Assembly: GCF_017848315.1 (NCBI RefSeq)
Contig: NZ_JAFKEC010000021.1
Location: forward strand, 1-64,000
Direction of reading: 5' to 3'
Length of the DNA: 64,000 bases
From: Pseudomonas palmensis
Lineage (GTDB): Bacteria > Pseudomonadota > Gammaproteobacteria > Pseudomonadales > Pseudomonadaceae
How positions within the stretch are numbered: position 1 is the first letter of the stretch; every line of letters begins with the position of its first letter. Below the pieces are notes generated by a model. That model was not told the DNA's origin, made no database searches, and worked only from the letters and a program-made list of their open reading frames with translations. This document shows, piece by piece, positions 36,574 to 46,250 of the stretch. The translations under genes were made by a program, and so were the position numbers.

Positions 36574-38949
36574 TTGGTAGAGTACGTAGTTTCCCTCGAT
36601 AAGCTCGGCGTCCATGATGTAGAGCATGTGGGGGGCAAGAACGCATCCCTCGGAGAGATGATCAGTAATCTCGCGGGCGCCGGTGTATCGGTCCCCGGCG
36701 GCTTTGCCACTACGGCTCAGGCGTATCGTGACTTTCTCGAGCAGAGCGGCCTGAACGCCCAGATCCATGCCGCCCTCGACGCGCTGGATGTGGATGACGT
36801 CAATGCCCTGGCCCGCACCGGCGCACAGATCCGCCAGTGGATCATGGAAGCCGAATTCCCCGAGCGGCTGAACACCGAAATCCGTACCGCCTTCGCCGAA
36901 ATGTCCCAGGGCAACCCGAACATGGCTGTCGCCGTGCGTTCCTCGGCCACTGCCGAAGACCTGCCGGACGCCTCGTTTGCCGGGCAGCAGGAAACCTTCC
37001 TGAACATCCGCGGCGTGGACAACGTGATCCGCGCGGCCAAGGAAGTGTTCGCCTCGCTGTTCAACGACCGCGCCATTTCCTACCGCGTGCACCAGGGCTT
37101 CGACCACAAGCTGGTGGCCCTGTCGGCCGGCGTGCAGCGCATGGTGCGTTCCGAAACCGGCACCGCCGGCGTGATGTTCACCCTGGACACCGAGTCGGGT
37201 TTCCGTGACGTGGTGTTCATCACCGGCGCCTACGGCCTGGGCGAAACCGTCGTGCAGGGCGCAGTCAACCCCGACGAATTCTACGTGCACAAGGGCACCC
37301 TGCAAGCCGGGCGCCCGGCCATCCTGCGCCGCAACCTGGGCAGCAAGGCCATCAAGATGATCTACGGCGACGAGGCCAAGGCCGGTCGTTCGGTCAAGAC
37401 CGTCGATGTCGACAAGGCCGACCGCACCCGTTTCTGCCTGAGCGACGAAGAGGTCAGCGAGCTGGCCAAGCAGGCCATGATCATCGAGCAGCACTACAAG
37501 TGCCCGATGGACATCGAGTGGGCCAAGGACGGTGACGACGGCAAGCTGTACATCGTGCAGGCGCGCCCTGAAACCGTGAAGAGCCGCGCCCAGGCCAACG
37601 TCATGGAGCGCTACCTGCTCAAGGAAACCGGCACCGTGCTGGTGGAAGGCCGTGCCATCGGCCAGCGCATCGGCGCCGGCAAGGTGCGGATCATCAAGGA
37701 CGTTTCGGAGATGGACAAGGTCCAGCCCGGCGACGTGCTGGTGTCCGACATGACCGACCCGGACTGGGAACCGGTGATGAAGCGCGCCAGCGCCATTGTC
37801 ACCAACCGTGGCGGGCGTACCTGCCACGCCGCGATCATTGCCCGTGAACTGGGCATTCCAGCGGTGGTCGGGTGCGGCAACGCCACCCAGCTGCTCAAGG
37901 ATGACCAGGGCGTGACCGTGTCGTGCGCCGAAGGCGATACCGGCTTCATCTTCGAAGGCGAGCTGGGCTTCGACATTCGCCAGAACTCGGTAGATGCCAT
38001 GCCCGACCTGCCGTTCAAGATCATGATGAACGTCGGCAACCCGGATCGCGCATTCGATTTTGCCCAGCTGCCCAACGCCGGTGTCGGCCTGGCGCGCCTG
38101 GAATTCATCATCAACCGCATGATCGGCGTGCACCCCAAGGCACTGCTCAACTATGCCGGCCTGCCGGCCGAGCTCAAGGAAAGCGTCGACAAGCGCATTG
38201 CCGGCTACGGCGATCCGGTCGGTTTCTACGTCGAGAAGCTGGTCGAGGGCATCAGCACCCTGGCCGCAGCGTTCTGGCCGAAGAAGGTCATCGTGCGCCT
38301 GTCGGACTTCAAGTCCAACGAGTACGCCAACCTGATCGGCGGCAAGCTGTACGAGCCGGAAGAAGAAAACCCGATGCTGGGCTTCCGTGGCGCCTCGCGC
38401 TACATCAGCGAATCGTTCCGTGACTGCTTCGAGCTCGAGTGCCGTGCACTCAAGCGCGTGCGCGACGAAATGGGCCTGACCAACGTCGAGATCATGGTGC
38501 CGTTCGTACGGACCCTGGGCGAAGCCAGCCAGGTGGTCGACCTGCTGGCCGAGAACGGCCTGGGCCGTGGCGTCAACGGCCTGCGTGTGATCATGATGTG
38601 CGAGCTGCCCTCCAACGCGATCCTGGCCGATGAGTTCCTCGAGTACTTCGACGGGTTCTCCATCGGGTCCAACGACCTGACCCAGCTGACCCTGGGCCTG
38701 GACCGCGACTCCGGCATCATTGCGCACCTGTTCGACGAGCGTAACCCTGCGGTCAAGAAGCTGCTGGCCAACGCCATCCAGGCCTGCAACAAGGCCGGCA
38801 AGTACATCGGTATCTGCGGCCAGGGCCCTTCCGACCACCCTGACCTGGCCAAGTGGCTGATGGAGCAGGGCATCGAAAGCGTCTCGCTGAACCCTGACTC
38901 GGTGCTCGAAACCTGGTTCTTCCTGGCCGAGGGCCAGGCCCAGGCCTGA
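36574..38949 (+). CDS. ppsA: Phosphoenolpyruvate synthase
   Basis: PpsA makes PEP from pyruvate, ATP and water for gluconeogenesis. Starting at TTG 36574 the product has 791 residues, the length I recall for Pseudomonas PpsA; GGAGAG lies seven bases upstream. An ATG at 36538 would add 12 residues but has no ribosome site. The N-terminal ATP-grasp domain begins [11 protein letters not shown]. The swivelling phosphohistidine is His418 in GGRTCHAAI, and the C-terminal PEP-binding barrel has [12 protein letters not shown] and GICGQGPS. Confidence 0.95.
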   Translation: MVEYVVSLDKLGVHDVEHVGGKNASLGEMISNLAGAGVSVPGGFATTAQAYRDFLEQSGLNAQIHAALDALDVDDVNALARTGAQIRQWIMEAEFPERLNTEIRTAFAEMSQGNPNMAVAVRSSATAEDLPDASFAGQQETFLNIRGVDNVIRAAKEVFASLFNDRAISYRVHQGFDHKLVALSAGVQRMVRSETGTAGVMFTLDTESGFRDVVFITGAYGLGETVVQGAVNPDEFYVHKGTLQAGRPAILRRNLGSKAIKMIYGDEAKAGRSVKTVDVDKADRTRFCLSDEEVSELAKQAMIIEQHYKCPMDIEWAKDGDDGKLYIVQARPETVKSRAQANVMERYLLKETGTVLVEGRAIGQRIGAGKVRIIKDVSEMDKVQPGDVLVSDMTDPDWEPVMKRASAIVTNRGGRTCHAAIIARELGIPAVVGCGNATQLLKDDQGVTVSCAEGDTGFIFEGELGFDIRQNSVDAMPDLPFKIMMNVGNPDRAFDFAQLPNAGVGLARLEFIINRMIGVHPKALLNYAGLPAELKESVDKRIAGYGDPVGFYVEKLVEGISTLAAAFWPKKVIVRLSDFKSNEYANLIGGKLYEPEEENPMLGFRGASRYISESFRDCFELECRALKRVRDEMGLTNVEIMVPFVRTLGEASQVVDLLAENGLGRGVNGLRVIMMCELPSNAILADEFLEYFDGFSIGSNDLTQLTLGLDRDSGIIAHLFDERNPAVKKLLANAIQACNKAGKYIGICGQGPSDHPDLAKWLMEQGIESVSLNPDSVLETWFFLAEGQAQA

Positions 38950-38962
38950 TGCGCTGAAGAGG

Positions 38963-38997
38963 AGCGGCCGCCAGCCAGGAGGCGTCGGGCGGCCGCT
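38963..38997 (+). terminator. Possible terminator hairpin after ppsA
   Basis: AGCGGCCGCC at 38963-38972 pairs with GGCGGCCGCT at 38988-38997 across a 15-base loop. No T-run follows, so it is a weak terminator candidate or a 3' stabilising hairpin. Confidence 0.45.
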
Positions 38998-39057
38998 TCA
39001 ACGGATTTTCAGGGCGTGATCCAGTGATGGGCTCGCCCTTTTTTGTGCAAGTAACCT

Positions 39058-40050
39058 ATGCAAAGCAGCAGTACTCTTTTTCCCGTTGCCCTGCTCAGTG
39101 CCGAGCGGCGCGGCGACCTCAGCGAAGATGTGTATCGGCTCAAGGCCGGCAACAGCCCCGACCGTACGGTCGAGCTGGCGCTGACACGCCTTGGCATGGC
39201 CGACCAGAGCGAGGTGCGCGGTGCCCCGGTCATCCTGTTGCATGGCAGCTTTTCCAACCGGCGCTTCTGGTTCTCGCCGCGCGGTATCGGCCTGGGCGCG
39301 ACCCTGGCACGCGCCGGTTTCGACGTGTGGATACCGGAAATGCGCGGCCATGGGCTGTCACCCCGCAACCGCGACTACCGCCACAACCGTGTGGCGGACT
39401 ATGCCCGTTACGATCTGCCGGCAATTGCCGCGTTCGTGTGCGAGGTGAGCGGGCGCACCCCGCACTGGCTTGGCCACTCGCTGGGCGGTACCACGCTGGC
39501 GGCAGCATTGGGCGGGGCTTACCTGGCCCAGGAGCAGGTCGCCAGTGCGGCCTTTTTCGGCACTCAGGTCAGCCGTACCTACTGGCCATTGAAAATCCCA
39601 CCGGTGGAGTGGGGCGGGCGCCTGCTGCTCAAGCGCTTTGCACACCTGTCAGGTTCGCGGCTCAAGCGCGGGCCCGAAGATGAGCCCATCGGCCTGGCGC
39701 TGGAAAGCATGCGCTGGTTCGGCCTGTTCGGACGCTTTGGCGACAAGCAGAGCGACTGGTGGGCCGGGCTTGCCGAGGTTCGCGTGCCGGTGCTGGCGGT
39801 GGCTGGGGCCGGAGATCACCAGGACCCGGTGTGGGCCTGTCGCAAGTTGTTCGAGCAAATAGGCAGCGAGCACAAGCGTTTCGTGCGGCTGGGGCGCGAG
39901 GAAGGCTTCGACAATTTCGGTCATGTCGATATGCTGGTCAGCAAACCGGCCCAGGCCCAGGTGTGGCCGCTGGTGGAGCGCTGGCTGAGCGACCCGCAGG
40001 CCATGCTGGCCCCGGCCGAGACAGGTGACCCGCAGCCCGTCGGCGTGTAG
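39058..40050 (+). CDS. Alpha/beta hydrolase
   Basis: The 330-residue protein has the alpha/beta hydrolase fold: oxyanion region LLHGSFSNRRFW at about 60, nucleophile elbow GHSLGG (Ser near 142), Asp in AGAGDHQDPVW at about 245 and His in FDNFGHVDM near 290. No signal peptide is obvious. The same type of gene sits between ppsA and rraA in P. aeruginosa. The substrate is unknown. The ATG lies in a region without a strong ribosome site. Confidence 0.85.
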   Translation: MQSSSTLFPVALLSAERRGDLSEDVYRLKAGNSPDRTVELALTRLGMADQSEVRGAPVILLHGSFSNRRFWFSPRGIGLGATLARAGFDVWIPEMRGHGLSPRNRDYRHNRVADYARYDLPAIAAFVCEVSGRTPHWLGHSLGGTTLAAALGGAYLAQEQVASAAFFGTQVSRTYWPLKIPPVEWGGRLLLKRFAHLSGSRLKRGPEDEPIGLALESMRWFGLFGRFGDKQSDWWAGLAEVRVPVLAVAGAGDHQDPVWACRKLFEQIGSEHKRFVRLGREEGFDNFGHVDMLVSKPAQAQVWPLVERWLSDPQAMLAPAETGDPQPVGV

Positions 40051-40141
40051 CCTTGGTTAAACGCCGGTGCGCCGGCTTCGTATTTTCAGTGAACGTGTGA
40101 AATCCGCTTTCCATTCAATTGGTCATCGACAGGAGTTTCCC

Positions 40142-40630
40142 ATGCATTACCTTACCCCCGACTTGTGTGACGCCTACCCGGAACTGGTGCAGGTGCTGGA
40201 GCCGATGTTCAGCAACTTCGGCGGCCGCGATTCGTTCGGCGGTCAGATCGTCACCGTCAAGTGCTTCGAGGACAACTCGCTGGTAAAGGCGCAAGCCGAC
40301 CTGGATGGCAAGGGCAAGGTGCTGGTGGTCGACGGCGGCGGTTCGCTGCGCCGGGCGCTGCTGGGTGACATGATTGCCGAGAAGGCCGCCAAGAATGGCT
40401 GGGAAGGGCTGGTGATCTACGGTTGCGTGCGTGACGTGGATGCGCTGGCGCAAACCAATCTGGGTGTGCAGGCGCTGGCCAGCCACCCGATGAAGACCGA
40501 CAAGCGCGGCATTGGTGACCTGAACGTGGTGGTCACGTTCGCTGGTGTGACCTTCCGGCCGGGGGAGTACGTGTACGCTGACAACAACGGTGTCATCGTG
40601 TCGCCCAGCCCGTTGAAGATGCCCGAGTAA
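40142..40630 (+). CDS. rraA: Regulator of RNase E activity A / RraA-like protein
   Basis: The 162-residue protein matches RraA, a trimeric ring protein that binds the C-terminal part of RNase E and slows RNA decay. The hallmark [19 protein letters not shown] at about 60-80 and [11 protein letters not shown] at about 97-107 are present. Related proteins are HMG/CHA aldolases; small size and Pseudomonas context favour RraA. ATG 40142 has CAGGAG upstream. Confidence 0.93.
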   Translation: MHYLTPDLCDAYPELVQVLEPMFSNFGGRDSFGGQIVTVKCFEDNSLVKAQADLDGKGKVLVVDGGGSLRRALLGDMIAEKAAKNGWEGLVIYGCVRDVDALAQTNLGVQALASHPMKTDKRGIGDLNVVVTFAGVTFRPGEYVYADNNGVIVSPSPLKMPE

Positions 40631-40657
40631 TTTTCGCTGACGGTGCGTGGGGTAGGG

Positions 40658-41653
40658 ATGTTCGAGGAAGAAAACGCGCAGTGGGGGCTGGTGCATGCCC
40701 TGGTACTCGATGGCAAGGGCGGTGCGCGTTCGATCGCTCGAACCGAACTGGACGATCTGCAGTTGCAGCCGGAGCAGAGCCTGTGGCTGCACTGGGATCG
40801 CAGCCACCCGCAAACCCAGACCTGGCTGCGCCATGACAGCGGCCTGAGCCCCTTCGCCTGTGACCTGCTGCTGGAGGAAAACACCCGGCCGCGCCTGGTG
40901 CCTTTACCGGATGCGCAGATGTTGTTGTTTCTGCGCGGGGTCAACCTCAACCCGGGCGCCGAACCCGAAGACATGGTGTCGGTGCGCATCTTCGCCCAGG
41001 CGCAGCGGGTGATTTCGCTGCGCCTGCGGCCGCTGCGCGCCACCGACGAGCTGCTTCAGCAACTGGACGAGGGGCGTGGCCCGACCACGGCCTCAGAGCT
41101 GTTGCTGAGCCTGGCCCAGTTGCTGACCGAAAAGGTCCAGGCGCTGGTGTCGGACCTGTCCGAAGTGGTGGATGAAGAGGAAGAAAAACTCGAATCCGAC
41201 GAACGGTATACGCCTGAGCACGGCAGCCTGCAGCAGATGCGGCGACGCGCCGCCGGCCTGCGTCGGTTCCTGGCGCCGCAGCGGGAAATCTATGCGCAGC
41301 TGGCGCGCAACAAATGGCCTTGGTTCGCGCCGGACGATGCCGACTACTGGAACGAGCTCAACAACAGCCTGATCCGCTACCTCGAAGAGCTGGAACTGAC
41401 CCGCGAGCGCGTGGCGCTGGTGCTTGAAAGCGAGGACCGGCGCCTGAGCGAACGCATGAACAAGACCATGTACCGCTTCGGAATCATCACCTGTATCTTC
41501 CTGCCCATGAGCTTTCTGACCGGCTTGCTGGGCATCAACGTGGGGGGCATTCCGGGTTCGGAAAACCCCTACGGCTTCCTTTATGCCAGCTTGCTGGTGC
41601 TCGTGCTGGCCCTGGGCCAATGGTGGCTGTTTCGCCGTCTTCGCTGGGTATAG
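40658..41653 (+). CDS. cmaX: CorA/ZntB-type divalent-cation transporter CmaX
   Basis: The 331-residue protein has a large cytoplasmic N-terminal domain, a long coiled helix (about 150-260) and two C-terminal membrane helices (about 270-290 and 303-322). The second carries the loop GINVGGIPG, the GxN variant typical of ZntB-like members. By position before crfX-cmpX-sigX-oprF it is CmaX, recalled as an Mg2+ transporter homologue. ATG 40658 has GGGGTAGGG just upstream; GTG 40643 is an alternative five codons longer. Confidence 0.9.
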   Translation: MFEEENAQWGLVHALVLDGKGGARSIARTELDDLQLQPEQSLWLHWDRSHPQTQTWLRHDSGLSPFACDLLLEENTRPRLVPLPDAQMLLFLRGVNLNPGAEPEDMVSVRIFAQAQRVISLRLRPLRATDELLQQLDEGRGPTTASELLLSLAQLLTEKVQALVSDLSEVVDEEEEKLESDERYTPEHGSLQQMRRRAAGLRRFLAPQREIYAQLARNKWPWFAPDDADYWNELNNSLIRYLEELELTRERVALVLESEDRRLSERMNKTMYRFGIITCIFLPMSFLTGLLGINVGGIPGSENPYGFLYASLLVLVLALGQWWLFRRLRWV

Positions 41654-41751
41654 GGGCACTTTCTTGAAATTTCCTACAACATTTGCGCAGATTGTTCATG
41701 TGACCCGCCCTATGAGCGTCTCGTCTTTGACAGACATTGCGCGAGGTGCCC

Positions 41752-42000
41752 ATGCACGATCCGTTTGAAGAATCCCTGCGGGACCTGCTCAAGGCCTCGC
41801 CGTCCGGCAAAGACCGCGACGACGACGCCTGCCTGGGCCGGGTCCTCAAGACCGCCAACCGTCAGGTAGGCGCGGGCGATCTGTTCAGCCTGCTCGGCCG
41901 TTGGAGCCAGGCGCTGATGATCGCCGTGAACAATGGCTCGGCGCATGTCGCGCCGGTGCGTCGTAACGCTTCTGCCCGTAAAGCTGATAAGGCTGATTGA
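41752..42000 (+). CDS. crfX: CrfX, small protein of the cmpX-sigX region
   Basis: The 82-residue soluble protein sits between cmaX and cmpX, the position of crfX. It is charged, with DPFEESLRDLLKAS at the start and a basic Ala-rich tail (RRNASARKADKAD), and has no membrane helix. I know of no established biochemical function. ATG 41752 has AGGTG upstream and its stop is two bases before the cmpX start codon, so they are coupled. Confidence 0.85.
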   Translation: MHDPFEESLRDLLKASPSGKDRDDDACLGRVLKTANRQVGAGDLFSLLGRWSQALMIAVNNGSAHVAPVRRNASARKADKAD

Positions 42001-42002
42001 TT

Positions 42003-42827
42003 ATGGAACTTGATCTCTGGACCCAGAGCTTGGTGGCGGCGATGACCGCCTTGTGGACCAAAGTCGCCAACTTCATCCCCAACCTGTTTGGGGCGCTGGT
42101 GGTGGTGCTGCTGGGCTTTGTGGTTGCCAAGCTGCTCGATACCCTGTTGTCCAAGCTGCTGGCCAAGCTTGGCCTGGATCGCCTGATGGGCGGCACCGGC
42201 CTGACCAAGATGCTCAGCCGGGTGGGCATCCAGGTGCCGATCTCGACGCTGATCGGCAAGATCGTCTACTGGTTCGTGCTGCTGATCTTCCTGGTTTCGG
42301 CCGCCGAATCCCTGGGGCTTGAACGTGTTTCGGCGACCCTGGACATGCTGGCGCTGTACCTGCCCAAGGTGTTTGGCGGTGCGCTGGTGCTGCTGGCCGG
42401 TGTGCTGCTGGCCCAGATCGTCAACGGCCTGGTGCGCGGTGCCGCCGAGGGCATCGGCCTGGAATACGCCGCAGGGGTCGGGCGTATCGCCCAGGGCCTG
42501 GTCATCATCATCAGCATTTCGGTGGCCATCAGCCAGTTGGAGGTCAAGACCGACCTGCTCAACCACGTGATTGTCATCGGGTTGATTACCGTTGGTCTGG
42601 CAGTTGCGCTGGCCATGGGCCTGGGCAGCCGTGAAATCGCCGGGCAGATCCTGGCTGGAATTTACGTACGTGAGCTCTATCAGGTCGGCCAGCAGGTCCA
42701 GATTGGCGAGGTCGAGGGGCAGATCGAAGAGATCGGCACGGTCAAGACGACCGTGCTCACCGACGAGGGTGAACTGGTATCGCTGTCTAACCGGATCCTC
42801 CTGGAGCAGCGGGTCAGTAGCCGCTAA
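42003..42827 (+). CDS. cmpX: CmpX, MscS-type small-conductance mechanosensitive channel
   Basis: The 274-residue inner-membrane protein has four or five helices in its first 190 residues, including repeated LFGALVVVLLGFVVAKLLDTLL and LPKVFGGALVLLAGVLLAQIV segments (conserved TM-helix type). A C-terminal MscS-like beta domain follows (VGQQVQIGEVEGQIEEIGTV). In Pseudomonas its loss affects SigX activity, as I recall, so it probably links membrane tension to the sigma factor. It starts at ATG 42003 with AAGG upstream. Confidence 0.9.
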   Translation: MELDLWTQSLVAAMTALWTKVANFIPNLFGALVVVLLGFVVAKLLDTLLSKLLAKLGLDRLMGGTGLTKMLSRVGIQVPISTLIGKIVYWFVLLIFLVSAAESLGLERVSATLDMLALYLPKVFGGALVLLAGVLLAQIVNGLVRGAAEGIGLEYAAGVGRIAQGLVIIISISVAISQLEVKTDLLNHVIVIGLITVGLAVALAMGLGSREIAGQILAGIYVRELYQVGQQVQIGEVEGQIEEIGTVKTTVLTDEGELVSLSNRILLEQRVSSR

Positions 42828-42915
42828 CCGGGCAAATCCTGCTAATGTATGCCGCCGCAAAATCGCCCAGGCAGGGCGAGCGGCGACAATGACCTGACTG
42901 TCGGCCAGATTTGTT

Positions 42916-43506
42916 TTGAATAAAGTTCACTCGCTGCCCATGCGTTACGACCCCCGCGAGCTCACTGATGAGGAGTTGGTGGCGCGTTCGCATGAGGAGC
43001 TTTTTCATGTTACTCGCGCCTATGAAGAGCTCATGCGGCGCTACCAGCGGACCCTTTTTAACGTGTGTGCACGTTATCTGGGGAACGATCGGGATGCTGA
43101 CGATGTCTGTCAGGAGGTGATGTTGAAGGTGCTGTACGGCCTGAAGAATTTCGAAGGCAAGTCGAAATTCAAGACCTGGCTCTACAGCATCACCTACAAC
43201 GAATGCATCACCCAGTACCGCAAGGAGCGGCGCAAACGTCGTTTGATGGATGCGCTAAGTCTCGATCCGCTCGAGGAGGCCTCTGAAGAGAAGGCCCCCA
43301 AACCGGAAGAGAAAGGCGGGCTGGATAAATGGCTGGTTCATGTGAACCCGATCGACCGCGAAATCCTGGTGCTACGATTTGTCGCAGAGCTGGAGTTCCA
43401 GGAGATCGCCGACATCATGCACATGGGCCTGAGCGCCACGAAAATGCGCTACAAGCGTGCGCTCGACAAGCTACGCGAGAAATTTGCGGGCCTCACCGAA
43501 ACTTAG
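42916..43506 (+). CDS. sigX: ECF sigma factor SigX
   Basis: SigX is an extracytoplasmic-function sigma factor controlling oprF, fatty-acid and membrane genes. The 196-residue protein has region 2 (YQRTLFNVCARYLGNDRDADDVCQEVMLKV split by the -10-binding FEGKSKFKTWLYSITYNE) and region 4 with the helix-turn-helix EFQEIADIMHMGLSATKMRYKRAL near the C terminus. TTG 42916 is the start I favour, since the leading NKVHSL fits SigX proteins; ATG 42940 would give 188 residues. No anti-sigma gene is adjacent. Confidence 0.94.
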   Translation: MNKVHSLPMRYDPRELTDEELVARSHEELFHVTRAYEELMRRYQRTLFNVCARYLGNDRDADDVCQEVMLKVLYGLKNFEGKSKFKTWLYSITYNECITQYRKERRKRRLMDALSLDPLEEASEEKAPKPEEKGGLDKWLVHVNPIDREILVLRFVAELEFQEIADIMHMGLSATKMRYKRALDKLREKFAGLTET

Positions 43507-43530
43507 TGAGTCGCAAATATCTCTAACGTA

Positions 43531-43556
43531 TCGACAAGGTCTGCTAAACTTGTCGA
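43531..43556. promoter_or_regulatory. Inverted repeat in the sigX-oprF spacer
   Basis: TCGACAAG at 43531-43538 and CTTGTCGA at 43549-43556 form a perfect 8-bp inverted repeat with a 10-base spacer. It lies 60-85 bp before oprF. No T-run follows, so a protein-binding site or transcript hairpin is more likely than a terminator. Confidence 0.5.
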
Positions 43557-43615
43557 CGAGTTGTCCCCCGGGTTTGGTGGGACTACTTAACAATCACCAG
43601 ATGGGGATTTAACGG

Positions 43616-44659
43616 ATGAAATTGAAAAACACCTTGGGCTTGGCCATTGGTTCTTTTGTTGCCGCAACTTCCTTCGGCGCTCTGGCACAAGGCCAAGGCG
43701 CAGTCGAAATTGAAGGCAACGTCACCAAGCAGTACTACGACAGCGAGCGTAACTTCAAGAACGACGGCACCAATCCTGGTGTTCGCCTCGGTTACTTCCT
43801 GACCGACGACGTGTCCTTGGACCTGGGCTACAACGAGACTCACAACGCTCGTGGCGACGTGTTCAACAAGGACATCAAAGGTTCCAAGGCCAAGCTGGAC
43901 GCCACCTACCACCTGGGTACCGTTGGTGACGCAATCCGTCCTTACGTATCGGCTGGTTTCGCTCACGAGAGCCTGGGCCAAGCTACCCGTAACGGTCGCG
44001 ATCACTCCACCTTCGCCAACCTGGGCGCTGGCGCCAAGTGGTACATCACCGACAACCTGTTCGCCCGTGCTGGCGTTGAAGCGATGTACAACATCGACAA
44101 CGGCAACACCGAGTGGGGCCCATCCCTGGGTCTGGGTCTGAACTTCGGTGGTAGCGGTGGCAAGGTTGCACCGACTCCTGCGCCAGCTCCAGTAGCTGAA
44201 GTCTGCTCCGACAGCGACAACGATGGCGTGTGCGACAACGTCGACAAGTGCCCTGACACCCCAGCCAACGTCACCGTTGACGCTGATGGCTGCCCGGCTG
44301 TTGCTGAAGTCGTTCGTGTAGAGCTGGACGTCAAGTTCGACTTCGACAAGTCGGTCGTCAAGCCAAACAGCTACGGCGACATCAAGAACCTGGCTGACTT
44401 CATGAAGCAGTACCCATCCACCACCACCACTGTTGAAGGTCACACTGACTCCGTCGGTCCTGACGCTTACAACCAGAAGCTGTCCGAGCGTCGTGCAAAC
44501 GCCGTGAAGCAGGTTCTGACCAACCAGTACGGTGTTGAGTCGAACCGCGTTGAATCGGTTGGCTACGGTGAGACCCGTCCGGTAGCTGACAACGCCACCG
44601 AAGCTGGTCGCGCTGTCAACCGTCGCGTTGAAGCTCAAGTAGAAGCCCAAGCCAAGTAA
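43616..44659 (+). CDS. oprF: Outer membrane porin OprF
   Basis: OprF is the major slow porin and structural link between outer membrane and peptidoglycan. The 347-residue protein has a signal peptide (about 1-24, GALA), an N-terminal eight-strand barrel and a Pro-Ala hinge (PTPAPAPVAEV). The calcium-loop segment with four cysteines follows (CSDSDNDGVCDNVDKCPD then DADGCP), then an OmpA-type peptidoglycan domain (VKFDFDKS; VEGHTDSVG; LSERRANAVK). Codon use is more biased, with common T-ending codons, than in its neighbours, as expected for a highly expressed gene. It follows sigX by 109 bp. Confidence 0.98.
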   Translation: MKLKNTLGLAIGSFVAATSFGALAQGQGAVEIEGNVTKQYYDSERNFKNDGTNPGVRLGYFLTDDVSLDLGYNETHNARGDVFNKDIKGSKAKLDATYHLGTVGDAIRPYVSAGFAHESLGQATRNGRDHSTFANLGAGAKWYITDNLFARAGVEAMYNIDNGNTEWGPSLGLGLNFGGSGGKVAPTPAPAPVAEVCSDSDNDGVCDNVDKCPDTPANVTVDADGCPAVAEVVRVELDVKFDFDKSVVKPNSYGDIKNLADFMKQYPSTTTTVEGHTDSVGPDAYNQKLSERRANAVKQVLTNQYGVESNRVESVGYGETRPVADNATEAGRAVNRRVEAQVEAQAK

Positions 44660-44675
44660 TTGGTCTGACGCTTGA

Positions 44676-44706
44676 GAAAAGCCCGGCTCCGGCCGGGCTT
44701 TTCTTT
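44676..44706 (+). terminator. Intrinsic terminator of oprF
   Basis: A perfect 12-bp stem GAAAAGCCCGGC/GCCGGGCTTTTC with a four-base loop (TCCG) is followed by TTT. It lies 17 bases after the oprF stop. Confidence 0.92.
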
Positions 44707-44750
44707 GCCTGCGATTTGATCGGGCGGTGGGTGCAAGGCGTACGCGGGCC

Positions 44751-44779
44751 TGTCTTCGTGGCGGCTGCACCGCTATAAT
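44751..44779 (+). promoter_or_regulatory. Candidate sigma-70 promoter for pyrD
   Basis: A perfect TATAAT at 44774-44779 is 17 bases from a weak -35 (TGTCTT, 44751-44756). It is 35 bp before the pyrD start codon, so the leader would be short. Confidence 0.6.
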
Positions 44780-44813
44780 CGCTGCCTTCCCACACCTCGA
44801 GCTAAGCCTGCCC

Positions 44814-45839
44814 ATGTATACCCTGGCCCGCCAGCTGCTGTTCAAACTGTCCCCGGAAACCTCCCACGACCTGTCGCTGGACCTGATCGGTGCAGGTGGG
44901 CGCCTGGGCCTCAACGGGCTGTTGACCAAGGCGCCGGCGCAGTTGCCGGTAACCGTCATGGGCTTGCAGTTCGCCAACCCGGTCGGGCTGGCAGCGGGGC
45001 TGGACAAGAACGGTGCCGCCATCGACGGCTTCGCTCAACTGGGCTTCGGTTTCGTCGAGATCGGCACCGTGACCCCGCGCCCGCAGCCAGGCAATCCCAA
45101 GCCGCGGCTGTTCCGCCTGCCTGAAGCCGAGGCGATCATCAACCGCATGGGCTTCAACAACCTGGGCGTCGACCATCTGCTCGAGCGTGTGCGTGCGGCC
45201 AGTTACCATGGCGTGCTGGGCATCAATATCGGCAAGAACTTCGATACCCCGGTGGAGCGGGCAGTGGACGATTACCTGATCTGCCTGGAGAAGGTCTACG
45301 GTCACGCCAGCTACGTCACCGTCAACGTCAGTTCGCCCAACACCCCGGGCCTGCGCAGCCTGCAGTTTGGCGATTCGCTCAAGCAACTGCTCCAGGCCCT
45401 GGCCGAGCGCCGTGAGGCGTTGGCCCTGACCCATGCCAAGCGCGTACCACTGGCCATCAAGATTGCCCCGGACATGAGCGATGAGGAAACCGCACAGGTG
45501 GCGTCGGCTTTGCTGGCCACTGGCATGGACGCAGTGATCGCGACCAACACCACCCTCAGCCGCGAAGGCGTGGAAGGCCTGGCGCATGCTGACGAGGCCG
45601 GTGGGCTGTCGGGCGCCCCGGTACGCGACAAGAGTACCCACACGGTGCGTATGCTGGCCGCCGAACTGGGTGGCAAGCTGCCGATCATCGCAGCAGGCGG
45701 TATCACCGAAGGCAAGCACGCCGCCGAGAAGATCGCTGCCGGTGCAAGCCTTGTGCAGATCTACTCCGGGTTCATCTACAAGGGGCCTGCGCTGATTCGC
45801 GAGTCGGTGGACGCCATCGCCGCCATGGGGCCACGCTGA
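44814..45839 (+). CDS. pyrD: Dihydroorotate dehydrogenase (quinone), class 2
   Basis: PyrD oxidises dihydroorotate to orotate in pyrimidine synthesis, using FMN and ubiquinone at the inner membrane. The 341-residue protein has the membrane-binding N-terminal helices ([21 protein letters not shown]), the substrate site INRMGFNN, catalytic Ser174 in NVSSPNTPG, and the FMN phosphate loop [11 protein letters not shown] and [11 protein letters not shown]. The serine base marks class 2. ATG 44814 was chosen because upstream codons run through the promoter. Confidence 0.97.
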   Translation: MYTLARQLLFKLSPETSHDLSLDLIGAGGRLGLNGLLTKAPAQLPVTVMGLQFANPVGLAAGLDKNGAAIDGFAQLGFGFVEIGTVTPRPQPGNPKPRLFRLPEAEAIINRMGFNNLGVDHLLERVRAASYHGVLGINIGKNFDTPVERAVDDYLICLEKVYGHASYVTVNVSSPNTPGLRSLQFGDSLKQLLQALAERREALALTHAKRVPLAIKIAPDMSDEETAQVASALLATGMDAVIATNTTLSREGVEGLAHADEAGGLSGAPVRDKSTHTVRMLAAELGGKLPIIAAGGITEGKHAAEKIAAGASLVQIYSGFIYKGPALIRESVDAIAAMGPR

Positions 45840-45847
45840 GCGGGCAT

Positions 45848-45873
45848 AAAAAAGGGCCCCTCAAAAGGGGCCC
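45848..45873 (-). terminator. Intrinsic terminator of rmf (shared with pyrD)
   Basis: GGGCCCCT/AGGGGCCC form an 8-bp stem with a CAAA loop. On the - strand the stem is followed by six T residues, so it terminates the rmf transcript. On the + strand it lies directly behind pyrD. Confidence 0.88.
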
Positions 45874-45933
45874 CTGGGCCGCAGCCCGCCGCTCGGATAG
45901 AGCGTGCATGGTGACTAGAATTCAGATCCTCGT

Positions 45934-46149
45934 TCAGCCAACGGCGTGAAGTTCGTTGAGTCTATGGATACCCGCAGTGCCGGTCATACCGTCCCAGTTG
46001 TCGCCACGTCCCTCGCGCCAGCCGTTGACCCAGGCTTGGCGTACTGACGGTAGAGTAAAAGGGCAAAGCTCGCGGGATTTGCCGGTGACCCCATATTGGT
46101 AGCCACGTAAAAATGCTCTTTCCAACGGATCACGCTTAAGTCTTCTCAT
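45934..46149 (-). CDS. rmf: Ribosome modulation factor
   Basis: RMF dimerises 70S ribosomes into inactive 100S particles in stationary phase. The 71-residue basic protein begins MRRLKRDPLERAFLRGYQYG and contains CPFTLPSVRQAWVNGWREGR, which closely matches RMF. The ribosome site GTGAGGG ends nine bases before the ATG and lies inside a small hairpin. A long structured leader precedes it. Confidence 0.96.
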   Translation of the reverse strand: MRRLKRDPLERAFLRGYQYGVTGKSRELCPFTLPSVRQAWVNGWREGRGDNWDGMTGTAGIHRLNELHAVG

Positions 46150-46250
46150 AGGGTGTTGCCCTCACTTGTTGACTGTAATGTCCCGTCGGCCTCGGCTGAG
46201 GCCGGGCAGAGTCGTTCTGCCGGTTATGCGCTCGCTGCCGGCGTGGCGAG
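46150..46250 (-). ncRNA. Structured 5' leader of rmf (rmf RNA motif candidate)
   Basis: On the - strand, reading toward rmf, there is a stem CTCGC/GCGAG (46231-46250), then GGCAGA/TCTGCC (46205-46221), a perfect 7-bp stem CGGCCTC/GAGGCCG with a four-base loop (46187-46204), and AGGG/CCCT at 46150-46162 that takes in the ribosome site. A conserved RNA structure upstream of rmf, the rmf motif, is known in Pseudomonas. Position and multiple hairpins fit, but I cannot run the covariance model. The sequence GGGCAACAC occurs twice, at 46155-46163 and around 46257-46266. Confidence 0.55.

Noticed and set aside
43531-43556. Terminator for sigX
   Set aside because: The 8-bp stem has a 10-base loop and is followed by CGAGTTGTCC rather than a T-run; an operator or leader element fits better.
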